From the NCBI RefSeq assembly GCF_964355755.1, contig NC_092679.1, positions 8,372,001 to 8,436,000 of the forward strand: a DNA stretch of 64,000 bases, written 5' to 3'. The position numbers and the translations under genes were made by a program. Shown here in pieces: positions 46,951 to 57,100 of this stretch. The notes under the pieces are model-generated. The model was given only the letters and a program-made list of their open reading frames with translations, made no database searches and had not been told where the DNA came from. This DNA is from Antedon mediterranea. Its lineage: Eukaryota; Echinodermata; Crinoidea; Comatulida; Antedonidae. Position 1 is the first letter of the stretch; every line of letters starts with the position of its first letter.

Positions 46951-47036
46951 GAAAGCCAAATTTCCCGAATTTAAGCTTGACATGGTAAAATACTGCCTAC
47001 TTATTGAGGGAGCGGTCAAAGAAAGTAAAATCGAAG
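46951..47036 (+). CDS. LRPPRC-like gene, visible exon 7
   Basis: The 86-base exon (acceptor TTTTGTTTAG, donor GTAAGT) starts in phase 2 and ends in phase 1. It completes a Leu codon from exon 6, then reads KAKFPEFKLDMVKYCLL and IEGAVKESKIE, plus one base of a Val codon. It is the only segment of the 36.8 kb between exons 6 and 8 that makes their incompatible phases compatible (2 to 1), a strong internal check. The sequence continues the PPR-like pattern. Its last 10 bases and donor are duplicated at 47681-47690. Confidence 0.72.
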
Positions 47037-47231
47037 GTAAGTGTTCTGGTATTCAATTGCACCTGCCAACCGTCCCGATTTCCAATGTTAACAAATTTAT
47101 ATTAATCGGACATTTGGTATTTAATGCAAATCGGAGCATTGATTCATGCTACCTCAGTGGTGGCTTGTTAACAAAAGTGGGGTACAAGTTGGCATGGGTA
47201 CTACTGGTTGGTTTGGATGTGAGATGACCAG

Positions 47232-47888
47232 CAGCTTTAGCCAGTGAAGCAGTAGCCTTCATCTGAAGTTTTCTCCTAATGGAAGGGCCGGGCTCTGAAT
47301 AAAGTTTTCCGTAAACCACAACATCGCCACACATACTTATATATGCACATACTGTGCATAGTACGACCTGAGTCAGGATTATTGATCCTTTTTCTCTTTT
47401 TACTTCTGCCGGAAGTTTCAACTCACTGATTTTTCTTGTTATTATGGTGAAGCGGCTGTTAATCTAATCTCATCTCAGAAGAATTCAATATTTTTTGTTG
47501 CATAATGTCAACTGTACATTATTGTTTTTCTCTTTTTATCATATTAACCATTATGATTACATTTAAGACAAGGTATGACCTGGTTTAATGTTTTTAAAGT
47601 AATGTATAATAAAAATATATGCATTTTTTACAAAACATCAACAATTGCAGCGTATTGTCTTTAATTATTGTAATTATTTTAAAATCGAAGGTAAGTGTTC
47701 TGGTATTCAATTGCACCTGCCAACCGTCCCGATTTCCAATGTTAACAAATTTATATTAATCGGACATTTGGTATTTAATGCAAATCGGAGCATTGATTCA
47801 TGCTACCTCAGTGGTGGCTTGTTAACAAAAGTGGGGTACAAGTTGGCATGGGTACTACTGGTTGGTTTGGATGTGAGATGACCAGCAG
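47232..47888 (+). repeat. Array-free tandem duplicate of the exon-7 locus (copy B)
   Basis: Matches 25059-25222 joined to 46313-46601 and then 47027-47231. It therefore repeats the left flank, right flank, the last 10 bases of exon 7, its GTAAGT donor and downstream intron, but lacks the 21-kb array. A deletion removed the counterpart of 46602-47026, including 76 of the 86 exon bases. The tandem junction lies in CCAGCAG near 47228-47234. It is a broken exon copy with a live-looking donor but no acceptor. Confidence 0.85.
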
Positions 47889-47939
47889 GATGTTTCTGGA
47901 GGATTTCCCGATGTTACAGCAGGATTGTTAGCATATAAT

Positions 47940-49180
47940 GATTTTGTATTGTGTGAACAAGGTGACTAGCGTATGTTTCAACTTCCTCGACTGTATGTCA
48001 GCCTCGTCTGAGACATTGACTGGTGCACGGGAAAGGTATGTCGGCAATTGTCTGTTTTTTTCCAGGTGCATGAGTCGCATCTGGGTTGAATCGCATCATT
48101 CTAAGGTGAAATCGTTGAATGCGGGATGGCATCTTAGCTAGTTCGGTTGTGTTCAAGAGTGGAACAAGGGGCTTGTGGTCGGTCTCGTGTGTAAACTGTA
48201 ATCTGTAAACTTTTCACAGGCCCACGTTGCTGCGAGTGCTTCTTTCTCACTCACTTTCTTCGTGCTCACTCATCTTGATGCATAACAAACAGGTTACCAT
48301 CATCTTGGATCTGTATGAGAATGGCACTTGTACCAAATAAAGATGCATCCACTGCAATGATAGTTGGACGTTGCGGGTCATAATGAGCTAAGTTTCTGGG
48401 TGATACTAAAAGCTTCTTCTTCTGGAAAGCTCTTTGTTGATGTGGTCCCCAATACCAGACATTATCTTTGCGTAGTAGTACTAAGATTTGTTCAGTATGC
48501 TCAGCAAGTCCAGGAATGAACTTCCCAAGTTGATTAACCATAACCATGAAGCGTTGTAGTTCTGTAAGAAGCAGGAGCTGGAAATTGTGCAATAGCAGTA
48601 ATGTCAGACCTGCTTCTTGGAGTGGTTATAGAACTGCTCTCACACATTTGTCATGTTCTTCCTGTGTAGCGTTGTGTATCAAAATGTCATCCATATGACT
48701 CCATCAAGGCCTTCCAGGATACTTGACATCATACGTTGAAAAATTTCAGGCGCTGAACTGATTCCAAATGGTAATCGATTAAAACAATAACGTCCGTGTA
48801 ATAAATGTTAACAAATTTGATTGCATGCAAGTTTGGTAAAAATCTTTCTTTTCGCCAAGTTTGCCTCACTTTCATCTACAGATGACATAGGATGAATCTC
48901 ATGTTGAACACTTTTGTTATATGCTGTCAAATCCAAACAGATTCGTACCTTTCCGTTGGGTACAGATGACAAAGGATGAATCTCATGTTGAACACTTTTG
49001 TTATATGCTGTCAAATCAAAACAGATTTGTACCTTTCTGTTGGGTTCACACAGGATACTTGAACACCACTCAGTAGGTGTCGTCACTGAAGAAATTACTC
49101 CTTGCTTGACCGTTCCCATTATCTCATCTTTTACCTTTGGTAGTAAAGGATGTGGTACCCAGCCTACGATATTCAAACTA
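47940..49180 (-). mobile_element. Ty3/gypsy retrotransposon fragment (RT-RNase H), broken
   Basis: On the minus strand, pieces in several frames follow the order of a Ty3/gypsy pol region. First comes the RT N-terminal region with VKQGVISSVTTPTEWC (49176 downward), then a weak FQRMMSSILEGL piece (about 48750-48700). A connection segment LGKFIPGLAEHTEQIL (about 48520) follows, then the start of RNase H with ALAATWACEKF-like residues (48240-48200). Frameshifts, stops and an 84-bp internal duplication break it. The catalytic core around the RT aspartates is missing or decayed. Neither LTRs nor gag are visible. Confidence 0.8.
48878..49045 (-). repeat. 84-bp tandem duplication inside the gypsy fragment
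   Basis: ACAGATGACATAGGATGAAT at 48878 recurs at 48962 with a few substitutions, giving two 84-bp copies. 84 is a multiple of three, so the duplicated peptide (CFDLTAYNKSVQHEIHP and CLDLTAYNKSVQHEIHP) stays in frame. Confidence 0.85.
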
Positions 49181-49184
49181 TTTT

Positions 49185-49373
49185 TTATTGAAAACCTGAT
49201 TGATAGTTATAAATTAAATCGTTTTCATAAACTTGGTCACTGCTCTTTTCTAATACTTTAGATAAAAGAGATACTGGGCTATATTTGCTAGGTTTAGTCC
49301 TGTCACCATTCTTAGATATGGGACAAACTCTAGCACTTTTCCACTTGAATGACACGGACACTACAGAACACAA
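49185..49373 (-). mobile_element. LINE reverse-transcriptase fragment (N-terminal part)
   Basis: The minus-strand frame of 62 residues contains FKWKSARVCPISKNGDRTKP and SKYSPVSLLSKVLEK. This is the conserved start of the RT domain of CR1/Jockey-type LINEs (WK...V.PI.K.GD...NYRPISLL...K.LEK). It abuts the gypsy fragment, so one was inserted into or beside the other. A short fragment only. Confidence 0.72.
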
Positions 49374-49415
49374 TAATATTAGTAAACGTATTTTATTACC
49401 TTAATTTGTATATAC

Positions 49416-49669
49416 ATAATAGTAATATGCCTACAGTACCACATTATCACCCTCGACAATACATGTCATCGAGAAACGTGCACATTCTCTCAGCTGTATA
49501 TATATAATAGTAATATGCCTACAGTACCACATTATCACCCTCGACAATACATGTCATCGAGAAACGTGCACATTCTCTCAGCTGTATATATATAATAGTA
49601 ATATGCCTACAGTAACACATTATCACCCTCGACAATACATGTCATCAAGGAACGTGCACATGCTCTCAG
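49416..49669. repeat. 88-bp tandem repeat, about three copies
   Basis: ATAATAGTAATATGCCTACA starts at 49416, 49504 and 49592, an exact 88-bp period. Copies 1 and 2 are nearly identical; copy 3 has several substitutions and loses similarity after CTCTCAGCT. A local minisatellite with no coding meaning. Confidence 0.88.
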
Positions 49670-50427
49670 CTTACTTCTGGTTACACATTGCATCTAGCTT
49701 AGTCACTACTAAAAAGGCTATGCCATTTTCAAACACCATTAATTCGTCCAACCGTCTCTTCAAAACGCTGATAACACGCTCACTTTCCGATGTTTAATGT
49801 GGACAAATTTCCATCAATTTTGCTTGTTATTTCGCCCAATAGTTACTTACAGCAAAATAAAATTAATGTTTTAATAATAAATAGCAAAATAAAAATCTCT
49901 CGCGAGGCTGATTACCATGATCAATGATGATCGACTCTTGTGTGATTCTCACGCATGCACATAATAACTCTGTGTACACAGAAATAATAGGCATGTGGCT
50001 ATGAATTTCTTGAAAGATGGCCTTGAAAAACAAGATTAAAATCCTTTTTAAAAATAATATGGTTGATAATAGGAAATAATTGATTCAATTAAACCAACTT
50101 CCTCATCAAAGAATTAAATGTTAAGGGGATAATTAATTACTATAATAATTTTGTGTCAATCAATGATTTACTTCAAAATTCGTATCTCTAATACAAAAGT
50201 ATGTTTTTGTGACGTCACAAAAAGAATGTGGGCACGTATCGTTCGGAGGAGATATGTAAAATTATGCGACCAATTTAGTAGCATTAATATATAATTCTAT
50301 CGGTAGTAAACATTTTGTGTCAATATAGTCTGGCCTACTGTACAGAACAAAAATATAATCATAAATTAACTATAGTAATGTACATATTCCAGGGTAGGGG
50401 AATAACTCCCTAAGGTTGTAGTGACCT
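49670..50427. other. Intron, unassigned
   Basis: AT-rich, no exon-like frame and no recognised element. One TGACGTCA at 50211-50218. Confidence 0.4.
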
Positions 50428-51450
50428 GTGGCCGTATTCACCAATCACACTTAAGTGAGATATTTCCCTTAAATCCTAAGGATTTCCCTTAAATCAAGAA
50501 AATATTAAGGGTTTCACTTAAGTGGTATTCACAAAGGGTTTAAGGTTAAGGGAAACCCTTAACTTGGTCTATTTTCCCCTTAACTTTTAAGGGACCTCAG
50601 AGGTCCCTTAAAAGTTCCCTTAACTATTCAGTACCTTGGTTGTGCCATAGAGATATTATAGATAATATCTCTATGGTTGTGCTGACGATTCTGTATGTGC
50701 GAGTACTATGCCTACTTGTAGATGGCCCCAGTCTAGGCTAGGGTAGAGATGCTAGGGCAGCCTAGGATTCATGTTTGGTTTGAGTAGCATCTAGACCTTT
50801 TTTTGCTGATCCCCACCCATACAAATTAGTCTATGCCTATATATTGATTTATTTGTTTTGTTTTGACTGCCATTATCTTTGTGGAAGATGGCTTCCCATT
50901 TCGTTGTAATAGAAATTAGCCCCATTCTAGTAGGCTAGGTAGAGGTGCTAGGCCCCCTGTTGGTCTGCCCAGTAACCAGCCTAGGATGCATATGCCTCAA
51001 TACAGACAGGTTTAGGCCTACACAGAATGTTGGTTTGTTAGTAGCATCTAGGCTAGACCTATTTTTCTTGATCCTCATACAAATTAGTCTAGGTTTAATA
51101 TTCATTTGTTTTTGTTTTGACTGCCATCGTCTATACATTTTTCTCTTCATCCTCCCCGTCCCCCCAACCCCTTACTCTTTTTTAAAATATGCAAATTAGT
51201 TTTAGAGAGGAAAGTGATTGGACCATAGGGGAATTAAATCCTCTGTGATTGGACAATGGGACAACTCATGAATATTTATGATTATTTTTACCCTTAAGTT
51301 TTACCCTTACATTAAGTGTTTTCCTTAGGTAAGTGAATCCCTTAGCTCATTTGTGAATACCCCTTAAGTGTTTTCCTTTGTTAAGGGAATTCTTAAATTT
51401 TAAGGGTAAGTATTTCCCTTAGCCTAAGTGAGATTGGTGAATACGGCCAC
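50428..51450. mobile_element. 1-kb inverted-repeat element (GTGGCCGTATTCACC ends)
   Basis: The left end GTGGCCGTATTCACCAATC and the right end GATTGGTGAATACGGCCAC are exact reverse complements. The next ~200 bp on each side are rich in CCCTTAA/TTAAGGG motifs that also pair. The interior has two diverged copies (about 50720-50850 and 50930-51095) of a segment with AGGCTAG and GTAGCATCTAG. There is no transposase, so it is a non-autonomous DNA element. The target duplication is not evident. Confidence 0.75.
50645..50676. repeat. 32-bp palindrome CCATAGAGATA...
   Basis: Fifteen-base arms around a 2-base centre, with perfect pairing. The arms share CATAGAGATA with the shorter palindrome at 5311-5331. 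Here it sits inside the 1-kb inverted-repeat element, so it may be a separate tiny insertion. Confidence 0.75.
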
Positions 51451-51860
51451 TGGCCCACAAACTATACTAGGGATAATGATGCAAAATTAAAAGTTAATAT
51501 TTTTCAAACAAATTATACATCGCCTGTTAGTATGTTGTATCAATATTATAATAAAGAAAGAATTATGAAAATCTGACTTGTAGTTTTCGAAATATAGGGT
51601 CTGAAACGTTGCCGAAAATAATCGCTTTTAAGCCACGAATTAAGTAAATTGCACCCTCATTTTTCGATAAAATAATTACATAAAATTACGGTTTTCAGTA
51701 ATATATTTTGTATATCAACATTGTAAAATTCATCTGCTGCCTGTGTCTGTTTGCAGTCATAAATAGGTAGTTAAATTGTAGCCTTGTAGGTTTAGTCATG
51801 CTACCAAAGGACTTTTACGATTAATCTTCATTTTTACAGTTAGATCTGTTTCTCTTTCAG
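51451..51860. other. Intron upstream of exon 8
   Basis: No recognised element. The last bases form a good acceptor (TTTCTCTTTCAG, ending at 51860). Confidence 0.5.
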
Positions 51861-52065
51861 TTGCATTAGATCTGATTGACGATATCCGTGATTATGGCAC
51901 TTCTACTGACAATGTAGAAAGACGAGTATTCTTTCTCCTTCAAAATGTAGCCAAAGGTGGACATCTCGAAGAGGCCAAACAGCTGACACATAAATTTATT
52001 GACAACAACATTGTCAATTCAAGTAACAACGTTCTTAGACCAGTTGTAACTGCACTAATGAACAA
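51861..52065 (+). CDS. LRPPRC-like gene, visible exon 8
   Basis: The 205-base exon (acceptor TTTCTCTTTCAG, donor GTAAGT) completes a Val codon from exon 7. It reads ALDLIDDIRDYGTSTDNVE, RRVFFLLQNVAKGGHLEEA, KQLTHKFIDNNIVNSSN and NVLRPVVTALMN, with two bases of the next codon. Two more repeats of about 35 residues are clear, the motif NVAKGGHLEEAKQL being a classic PPR helix A-turn-helix B. The gene must continue, since the exon ends in phase 2, but I found no further exon up to 64000. Confidence 0.75.
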
Positions 52066-52757
52066 GTAAGTATATCAAACCAAAACTACTGTACTAATTT
52101 AGTTTCTACATTATAATGTTTTTCTCGGTTATGAAAAGAAAATTATACATATTTTGTTGAGGAGAATAAATTTTCAGTCTTCGTTTTGTATGCACCCAAA
52201 TAATAAGTCTGGTCTGAACCACATATAACATTCTGAAAGCTACTACAACCTAGTGTTGACAGCATGCAGCAAGGGATATTCTGAGCAAAATTAAATATTA
52301 ATAACGAAGAGTCAAGTGTTTTTGTATTGAAAAGAAAAGCACAAACTAAGCTAAATTTATAGTATTGTCATCGTAGCTAGCCTTTTTGCTATTAACAATC
52401 AACCATGTGCTTTTTTCAATAACATGTGCAGGGTTCTCTCCGTGCACTCCAGCAGGGAAGAGAGGTTGTTTCTTGGGTATATCTAGTTAAGTAGATGCTA
52501 CTGTAGAAAGTTTAAGCATCAGATTACAAATAATATAAAGAGGAAACAACCCACAAGGGCCAAACACAAATAGCATGAAATGTAATAAAAATTGAGACAA
52601 GATGTGAGTGTCTTTCTATGTGTAAAGAGGCACATAAGAAGGCATAATGCGACTGGTAAATTAATAAGAAATTAACCTGGCATCTGTTTATATAAATTAT
52701 AAAGTGTCATTTAGAATACCAGCTTGGCTCAAATGTTTATCAAATTACTGGGACAGT
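52066..52757. other. Intron, unassigned
   Basis: No exon-like frame in a compatible phase and no recognised repeat. Confidence 0.4.
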
Positions 52758-53112
52758 GCACACGTTTTATACACAGACCTCCCAAGTCTACCGCTACTTG
52801 CGGTAGTCTACCGTTTTTAGTACCCATCTACCGCGCTACCGCTATCACTACGTTTTCTACCGCACACGTTTTATACACAAACCTCCCAAGTCTACCGCTA
52901 CTCGCGGTAGTCTACCGTTTTTAGTATCCATCTACCACGCTACCGCTATCACTAAGTTTTCTACCGCACACGTTTTATACACAGACCTCCTAAGTCTACC
53001 GCTACTTGCGGTAGTCCACCGTTTTTAGTACCCATCTACCGCTACTCGCGGTAGTCTACCGTTTTTAGTACCCTTCTACCGCGCTACCGCTATCACTACG
53101 TTTTCTACCGCG
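52758..53112. repeat. 104-bp tandem repeat with internal hairpins
   Basis: GCACACGTTTTATACACA starts at 52758, 52862 and 52966 (period 104), with a shortened fourth copy to about 53112. Each unit has TCTACCGCTACTTGCGGTAG, a hairpin of CTACCGC and GCGGTAG, and several other CTACCGC motifs. The 66-residue frame over it is a by-product. Confidence 0.88.
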
Positions 53113-53286
53113 AGAACAAAAATCTCCTTTGCTTTAGCTTTTCATGAGGTAGGCCTTACACATTGTTGGAAAGGCTTGGCACCTTACAATATTATATGTT
53201 TTCATCTTTTCCATTGATTGTATTTTATTATTCAACTTCTGTTTCCAATAATAGTCAATATAAACAATTAATTTTTATTATTATCA

Positions 53287-55581
53287 TCTATATATAAATT
53301 ATTGTTAATTCTGACATAGGCGAGCACAATGCAAAAACTACGGTACAAATCTCTGCCTTGGATACCTACCTTATATATCTCAGATGTACCGCGAAACGTA
53401 GATTTGATAACATTAGTTTTCACATCGACGCTATTGTTCCATATTTCTATCTTAGGAAGATATTATAAAGGGTTTTATAAGAAATTTTCTGATTTCAATC
53501 GGTAAATTTTAACTCTACGCGCGGTAGAAGTAATTTCCGGGTTCACAGTAAGGTGTTCGTTTCATTTCAACCAGGGAGTTGTAAAACAACTACCTGTTTC
53601 AACTAAGTTGGCCGTTGGTGCTTGGTGGTGATAGCCATTTTGTTTTTTTGTTTATTTTCGGACCGCGCGTGTGAAGGTATAATAGTAGTACATAAACCCC
53701 GATAGCCGAGTTGTTGAGTAAGCTGCCAAGACTTTATGTATACTGTGCGCTATCTGTATCCCGTCAGGAGCCTGGGATACTTCTGCCCATGATGCAAGCC
53801 GTCTAAAACGTCTTCCTTCTCAGGCCACTGTGTCGCGTACCATCTAGGCCGTGCCCACAGATGGTTCTCGAATACACAGTAATTTCAGCGTAACAAAACT
53901 GGCAATTTCAAATGTACGTACCGCGGGACTATAATACATTGTCGTTTACAGAAACGAATAAATAGACACGATGATTTATGTAGTCAACTAAAATTAGCAC
54001 CCTGGGAATTACTTCCGATGGAGAAACTTATCACAAAATGAGTCCAAATTTTTGATTTGGACTCATTTAAAGAAACCCAATTTGTGTTTTGTATGTAACA
54101 TTAGGGTTGAGGGATGGGAAAGCGGATAGGTACAAAGAGGAACAATTTTTAAATATATTCTTTATCCACTCAGTAACGAAATATTTTGTTCATGTTTTAT
54201 AGGCCTATAAATAATATACCTAAATACAGTAAAACATTTGCGATGTAATACTTTGTTAAAACTGTCACTGTCATAATCGATTGAAATATTAAAGTACATG
54301 TCACGATACACCACTACGACGTTTATATTTTTGGTAATTATTAATTAATACAAACTGTGAGAAGGAACTGTCAGTATAAAGTTTATTTGTATAATAATGT
54401 GTTTATATATCTAACAGTAGAGCCTATCCACAATCTCAGTAATAAAGTTTATTTGTATATATTTTTATATTACATCTAACAGTACGAACATTCACAGTAA
54501 GAAATGCTTGATTCAAATGAGGGCCAAAAATAGTTAATAGGTATTTACAGTATTGCAAGTTTATTCTCAAAGGGCCCATATATTTACCTACCGTATGTGT
54601 TAAACCAAGGGATCATAAATTTACCTACTTGTGTTAAACCAAACTCTGGCAGACTGAGAGATTGGGATGTTCCATTCATCGCAAATCAATACATTTGTAT
54701 AATCGTATATTAAATCTATCAAAATAGTATTTTTTTAAGAAAATCGGCCTGTCTTCAACATTATGATGCTGTACTCTAGCTGTTCAACCGGTTTTCAGCT
54801 ATTAAAAACAATTATCGTAGGAGGAGATAGGAAAATGCGAAGCCTCCTCTCATTTTTGTAGCGGGTATTTTTCAAGATGGACATTCATTAGACAGTGTAT
54901 ACCACGATCGGAAAACACCCCTATTTGGGGCAAATCGTTGAACCTAAATTCGTTTTAATCGTCGATAACTAATTATCTAACTTAATTTAATTAGTAAACA
55001 GGGTTACATCAGGTGGTTAAAATCAGTACCGAAAGTATAAACCAACTTTATATACCATCGAGTAAAAATTCCAGAAGTAAGGCGCGATTTACCGAATTTT
55101 GCCATTATGTAAATTTATATATAGATTAGGATGGTATTTATTTCAATAAACGCCGGAACACCTCCCCAATAAAACATCAATTAAAATAATTATCTCGCTA
55201 CTCAACCCCCCCCCCCCACCCCAAATACATCTAATAAACGCCCATCCACATTTATAACCCAATATTGTATTATATTTATAACCCAATTATACTATTTTTA
55301 GTAGATTTCTTCGGACTGTTATCTACAATTTACCAAGCATTTGTTATTCTTTTTTACCACTTTTCATTTCTACAATTAACAATGCCTAAAACGCTATTAA
55401 TCATCTAAGACACTTAGGTTAGTGAGTACGTTTAGTTTTACGAATATCAAAAGCATTTAAATAATGGTAACCGACCAAAATTGTCCAGGCCAGAATGTCC
55501 TTCTGTTTACGTCCCGAGTCATTATCATTCCGAGAAAACACTTCCTAGAGGGGGAGCGAGTGAAGCGAGTTCACCCTCTAG
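53287..55581 (+). mobile_element. Helitron B, copy 2 (+)
   Basis: Starts TCTATATATAAATTATTG after an A and ends with an AGGGGGAGCGAG/AAGCGAGTTCACCCT hairpin plus CTAG (55578-55581) followed by T. The body matches copy 1 (16452-21230): GACATAGGCGAGCAC, the TGGGATACTTCTGCCC region, the poly-C run near 55207 and ATTACCATTATT-related DNA. It is interrupted by a Helitron A in reverse at 53834-55125, with loss of about 70 bp of Helitron B. No coding capacity. Confidence 0.78.
53834..55125 (-). mobile_element. Helitron A, copy 3 (-), nested in Helitron B copy 2
   Basis: The minus-strand 5' end TCTATATATAAATTTACA is at 55125 and the sequence follows copy 2 base by base for most of its length. At the 3' end the terminal hairpin is cut: only GCGTACCATCTAG remains at 53836-53848. 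So this copy is 3'-truncated. It keeps about 120 bp (near 54355-54540) that copy 2 lacks. Confidence 0.78.
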
Positions 55582-55616
55582 TTACTGTAAATAATCATTG
55601 TATATATTTCATAATT

Positions 55617-56307
55617 AGTTATCCGCATTGAGCAGATAACTCCTTGTAACTGTCCTGTTTCATCATCTTTTTTTTTTTTAGTTATCCGCTTAGTAGCGGA
55701 TAACTCCTTGTGATTGTAGTGGATCAATATTGTAAAAATCATTTTCATCTTTATTCTTCTTTCTTTCCCGGATTTTTGTGAGCAGCATATCCCCTATTGC
55801 TTGTGAATATATCTTTTGTATAACTTTGTCATTATATGGACATTTACCTGAAGTTGTGCACCTCCATATTTTGAATGACGTAGTTGCGATTTTATGAATT
55901 TCAATGATTGATCATAGAATAAAAAATAAGTCATTTTGTATTGACACTTGGTGAAAATTTAAGTCATATCAAGGGCAAACTTTCTATGGATTAAAAATGG
56001 CATGTTTTACAAGAAGTTACGCGCGCACACGCATTTAAAGTTTCAAAATGCGCAAAATTAATTTCTAATCAACTTTCTGCGCTGATCATGACATTTTGAG
56101 CATGTAAAAAATTACCGCGCGTGCAAAAAATTTTACGCGTAAGGTGCGCACGGAGCATGAAAAACAGGTTTTTTTTTTCTTGAATTGTGATTTTCCAGCC
56201 TTTCCTAGTCATTTAAAAAAGGATTGACATCATTGCAAATTAAAATGACATCATACGAACACGTTGATTTATACCAATTGCGCCCGTTTTAGTTGAAAAA
56301 GTTATAA
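55617..56307 (+). mobile_element. HINE-like unit, left part, with an orphan left end
   Basis: Two left-end hairpins start at 55617 (AGTTATCCGCATTGAGCAGA) and 55680 (AGTTATCCGCTTAGTAGCGG), each after TT. A pyrimidine tract and the first ~550 bp of the array-unit body follow. The body is interrupted at 56307 by a 4-kb element and continues at 60360. A solitary relative of the array outside the large intron. Confidence 0.78.
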
Positions 56308-56778
56308 TAGTAGGGCGGCCAGTGTGAGCTTTTTCATCATGGGGAGCATTTTCTGTTAATAGCAGGCAACCATGTGGAATATATCCCTTATGGGATGACA
56401 AAAAAGATAGGGGTGGATGCCGCTCTCAAATTTCAGGTCAAAGGTCATTTTCAAGGTTATAAGGTCAAATATGGTAAAATAGAGGTTTAAGCTGTTTTCA
56501 ACAACATATAAGCTAATTAAAAGAAATGTAACCATTATTGGATCATTATTGACATATTGCTGCAGATGGTGAAGTTCATCAATTTTTCAACTTACAAGTT
56601 TAAAGGTCATTTTCAAGGTCATTAGGTCAAATAGAGCACAGACCTGTTAATTATCGGTAATAATTGAAATAAATATAATTTTCATGATACCCTTGGGCTG
56701 ATGGTTATAGTGTAGTGTCAAAAAGACCAGAATTGTACTGGGAAGATTTTAAACTTTTTGAGTCACTCCTGGAAGGTG

Positions 56779-57100
56779 TTAACGGTCACAGAGGGTTTGT
56801 GGGTTGGGAGTAATGGGCGGCATGGGCACATGCCAATATTCAAAATTTTTCTGGGATGGAAGGATGTGACGCTCTGAGGTGGGTATTTCTTCAAGCACTG
56901 ATATATAATGCCTACTGGCCATCTGGGTAACGGCAAACGATTGAATCACAACCCATATGCATGCTTTCTGTAACAACTTCATCTGGCTCTTTAGTTTACA
57001 TACACATGTAACAAGTTCCAAACTGACAACTGGGTTAGGGGCTTCCAAACGACCCGATTCATTTAGGCCACATACTGATCTCTGCCTGATAGTTGGCTCG
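56779..57100 (-). pseudogene. Unrecognised ORF, possible decayed Cys-rich tail domain
   Basis: The minus-strand frame contains GRLEAPNPVVSLELVTCVCK, an 'AP..V..L.L.TC.CK' pattern that reminds me of C-terminal cysteine-rich (CXC-type) tails in uncharacterised, often transposon-linked invertebrate ORFs. The following cysteines are not kept in frame, so if the match is real the copy is decayed. It lies inside the 4-kb element and may be remaining element coding sequence. Low certainty. Confidence 0.22.

Noticed and set aside
46787-47227. 146-residue open frame taken as one gene
   Set aside because: Only 46951-47036 is bounded by an acceptor and donor and fits the phases of neighbouring exons. 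The rest is intron; part of it is repeated in the duplicated copy at 47691-47881 without an exon.
49416-49669. CRISPR-like array
   Set aside because: It has 88-bp direct repeats without unique spacers, in a eukaryotic intron; it is an ordinary minisatellite.
51861-52065. Exon 8 as a separate gene from exons 5 and 6
   Set aside because: Exon 7 bridges the phases exactly (2 to 1) and the repeat pattern continues across the joins, so one gene is simpler, despite the 31.9-kb intron.
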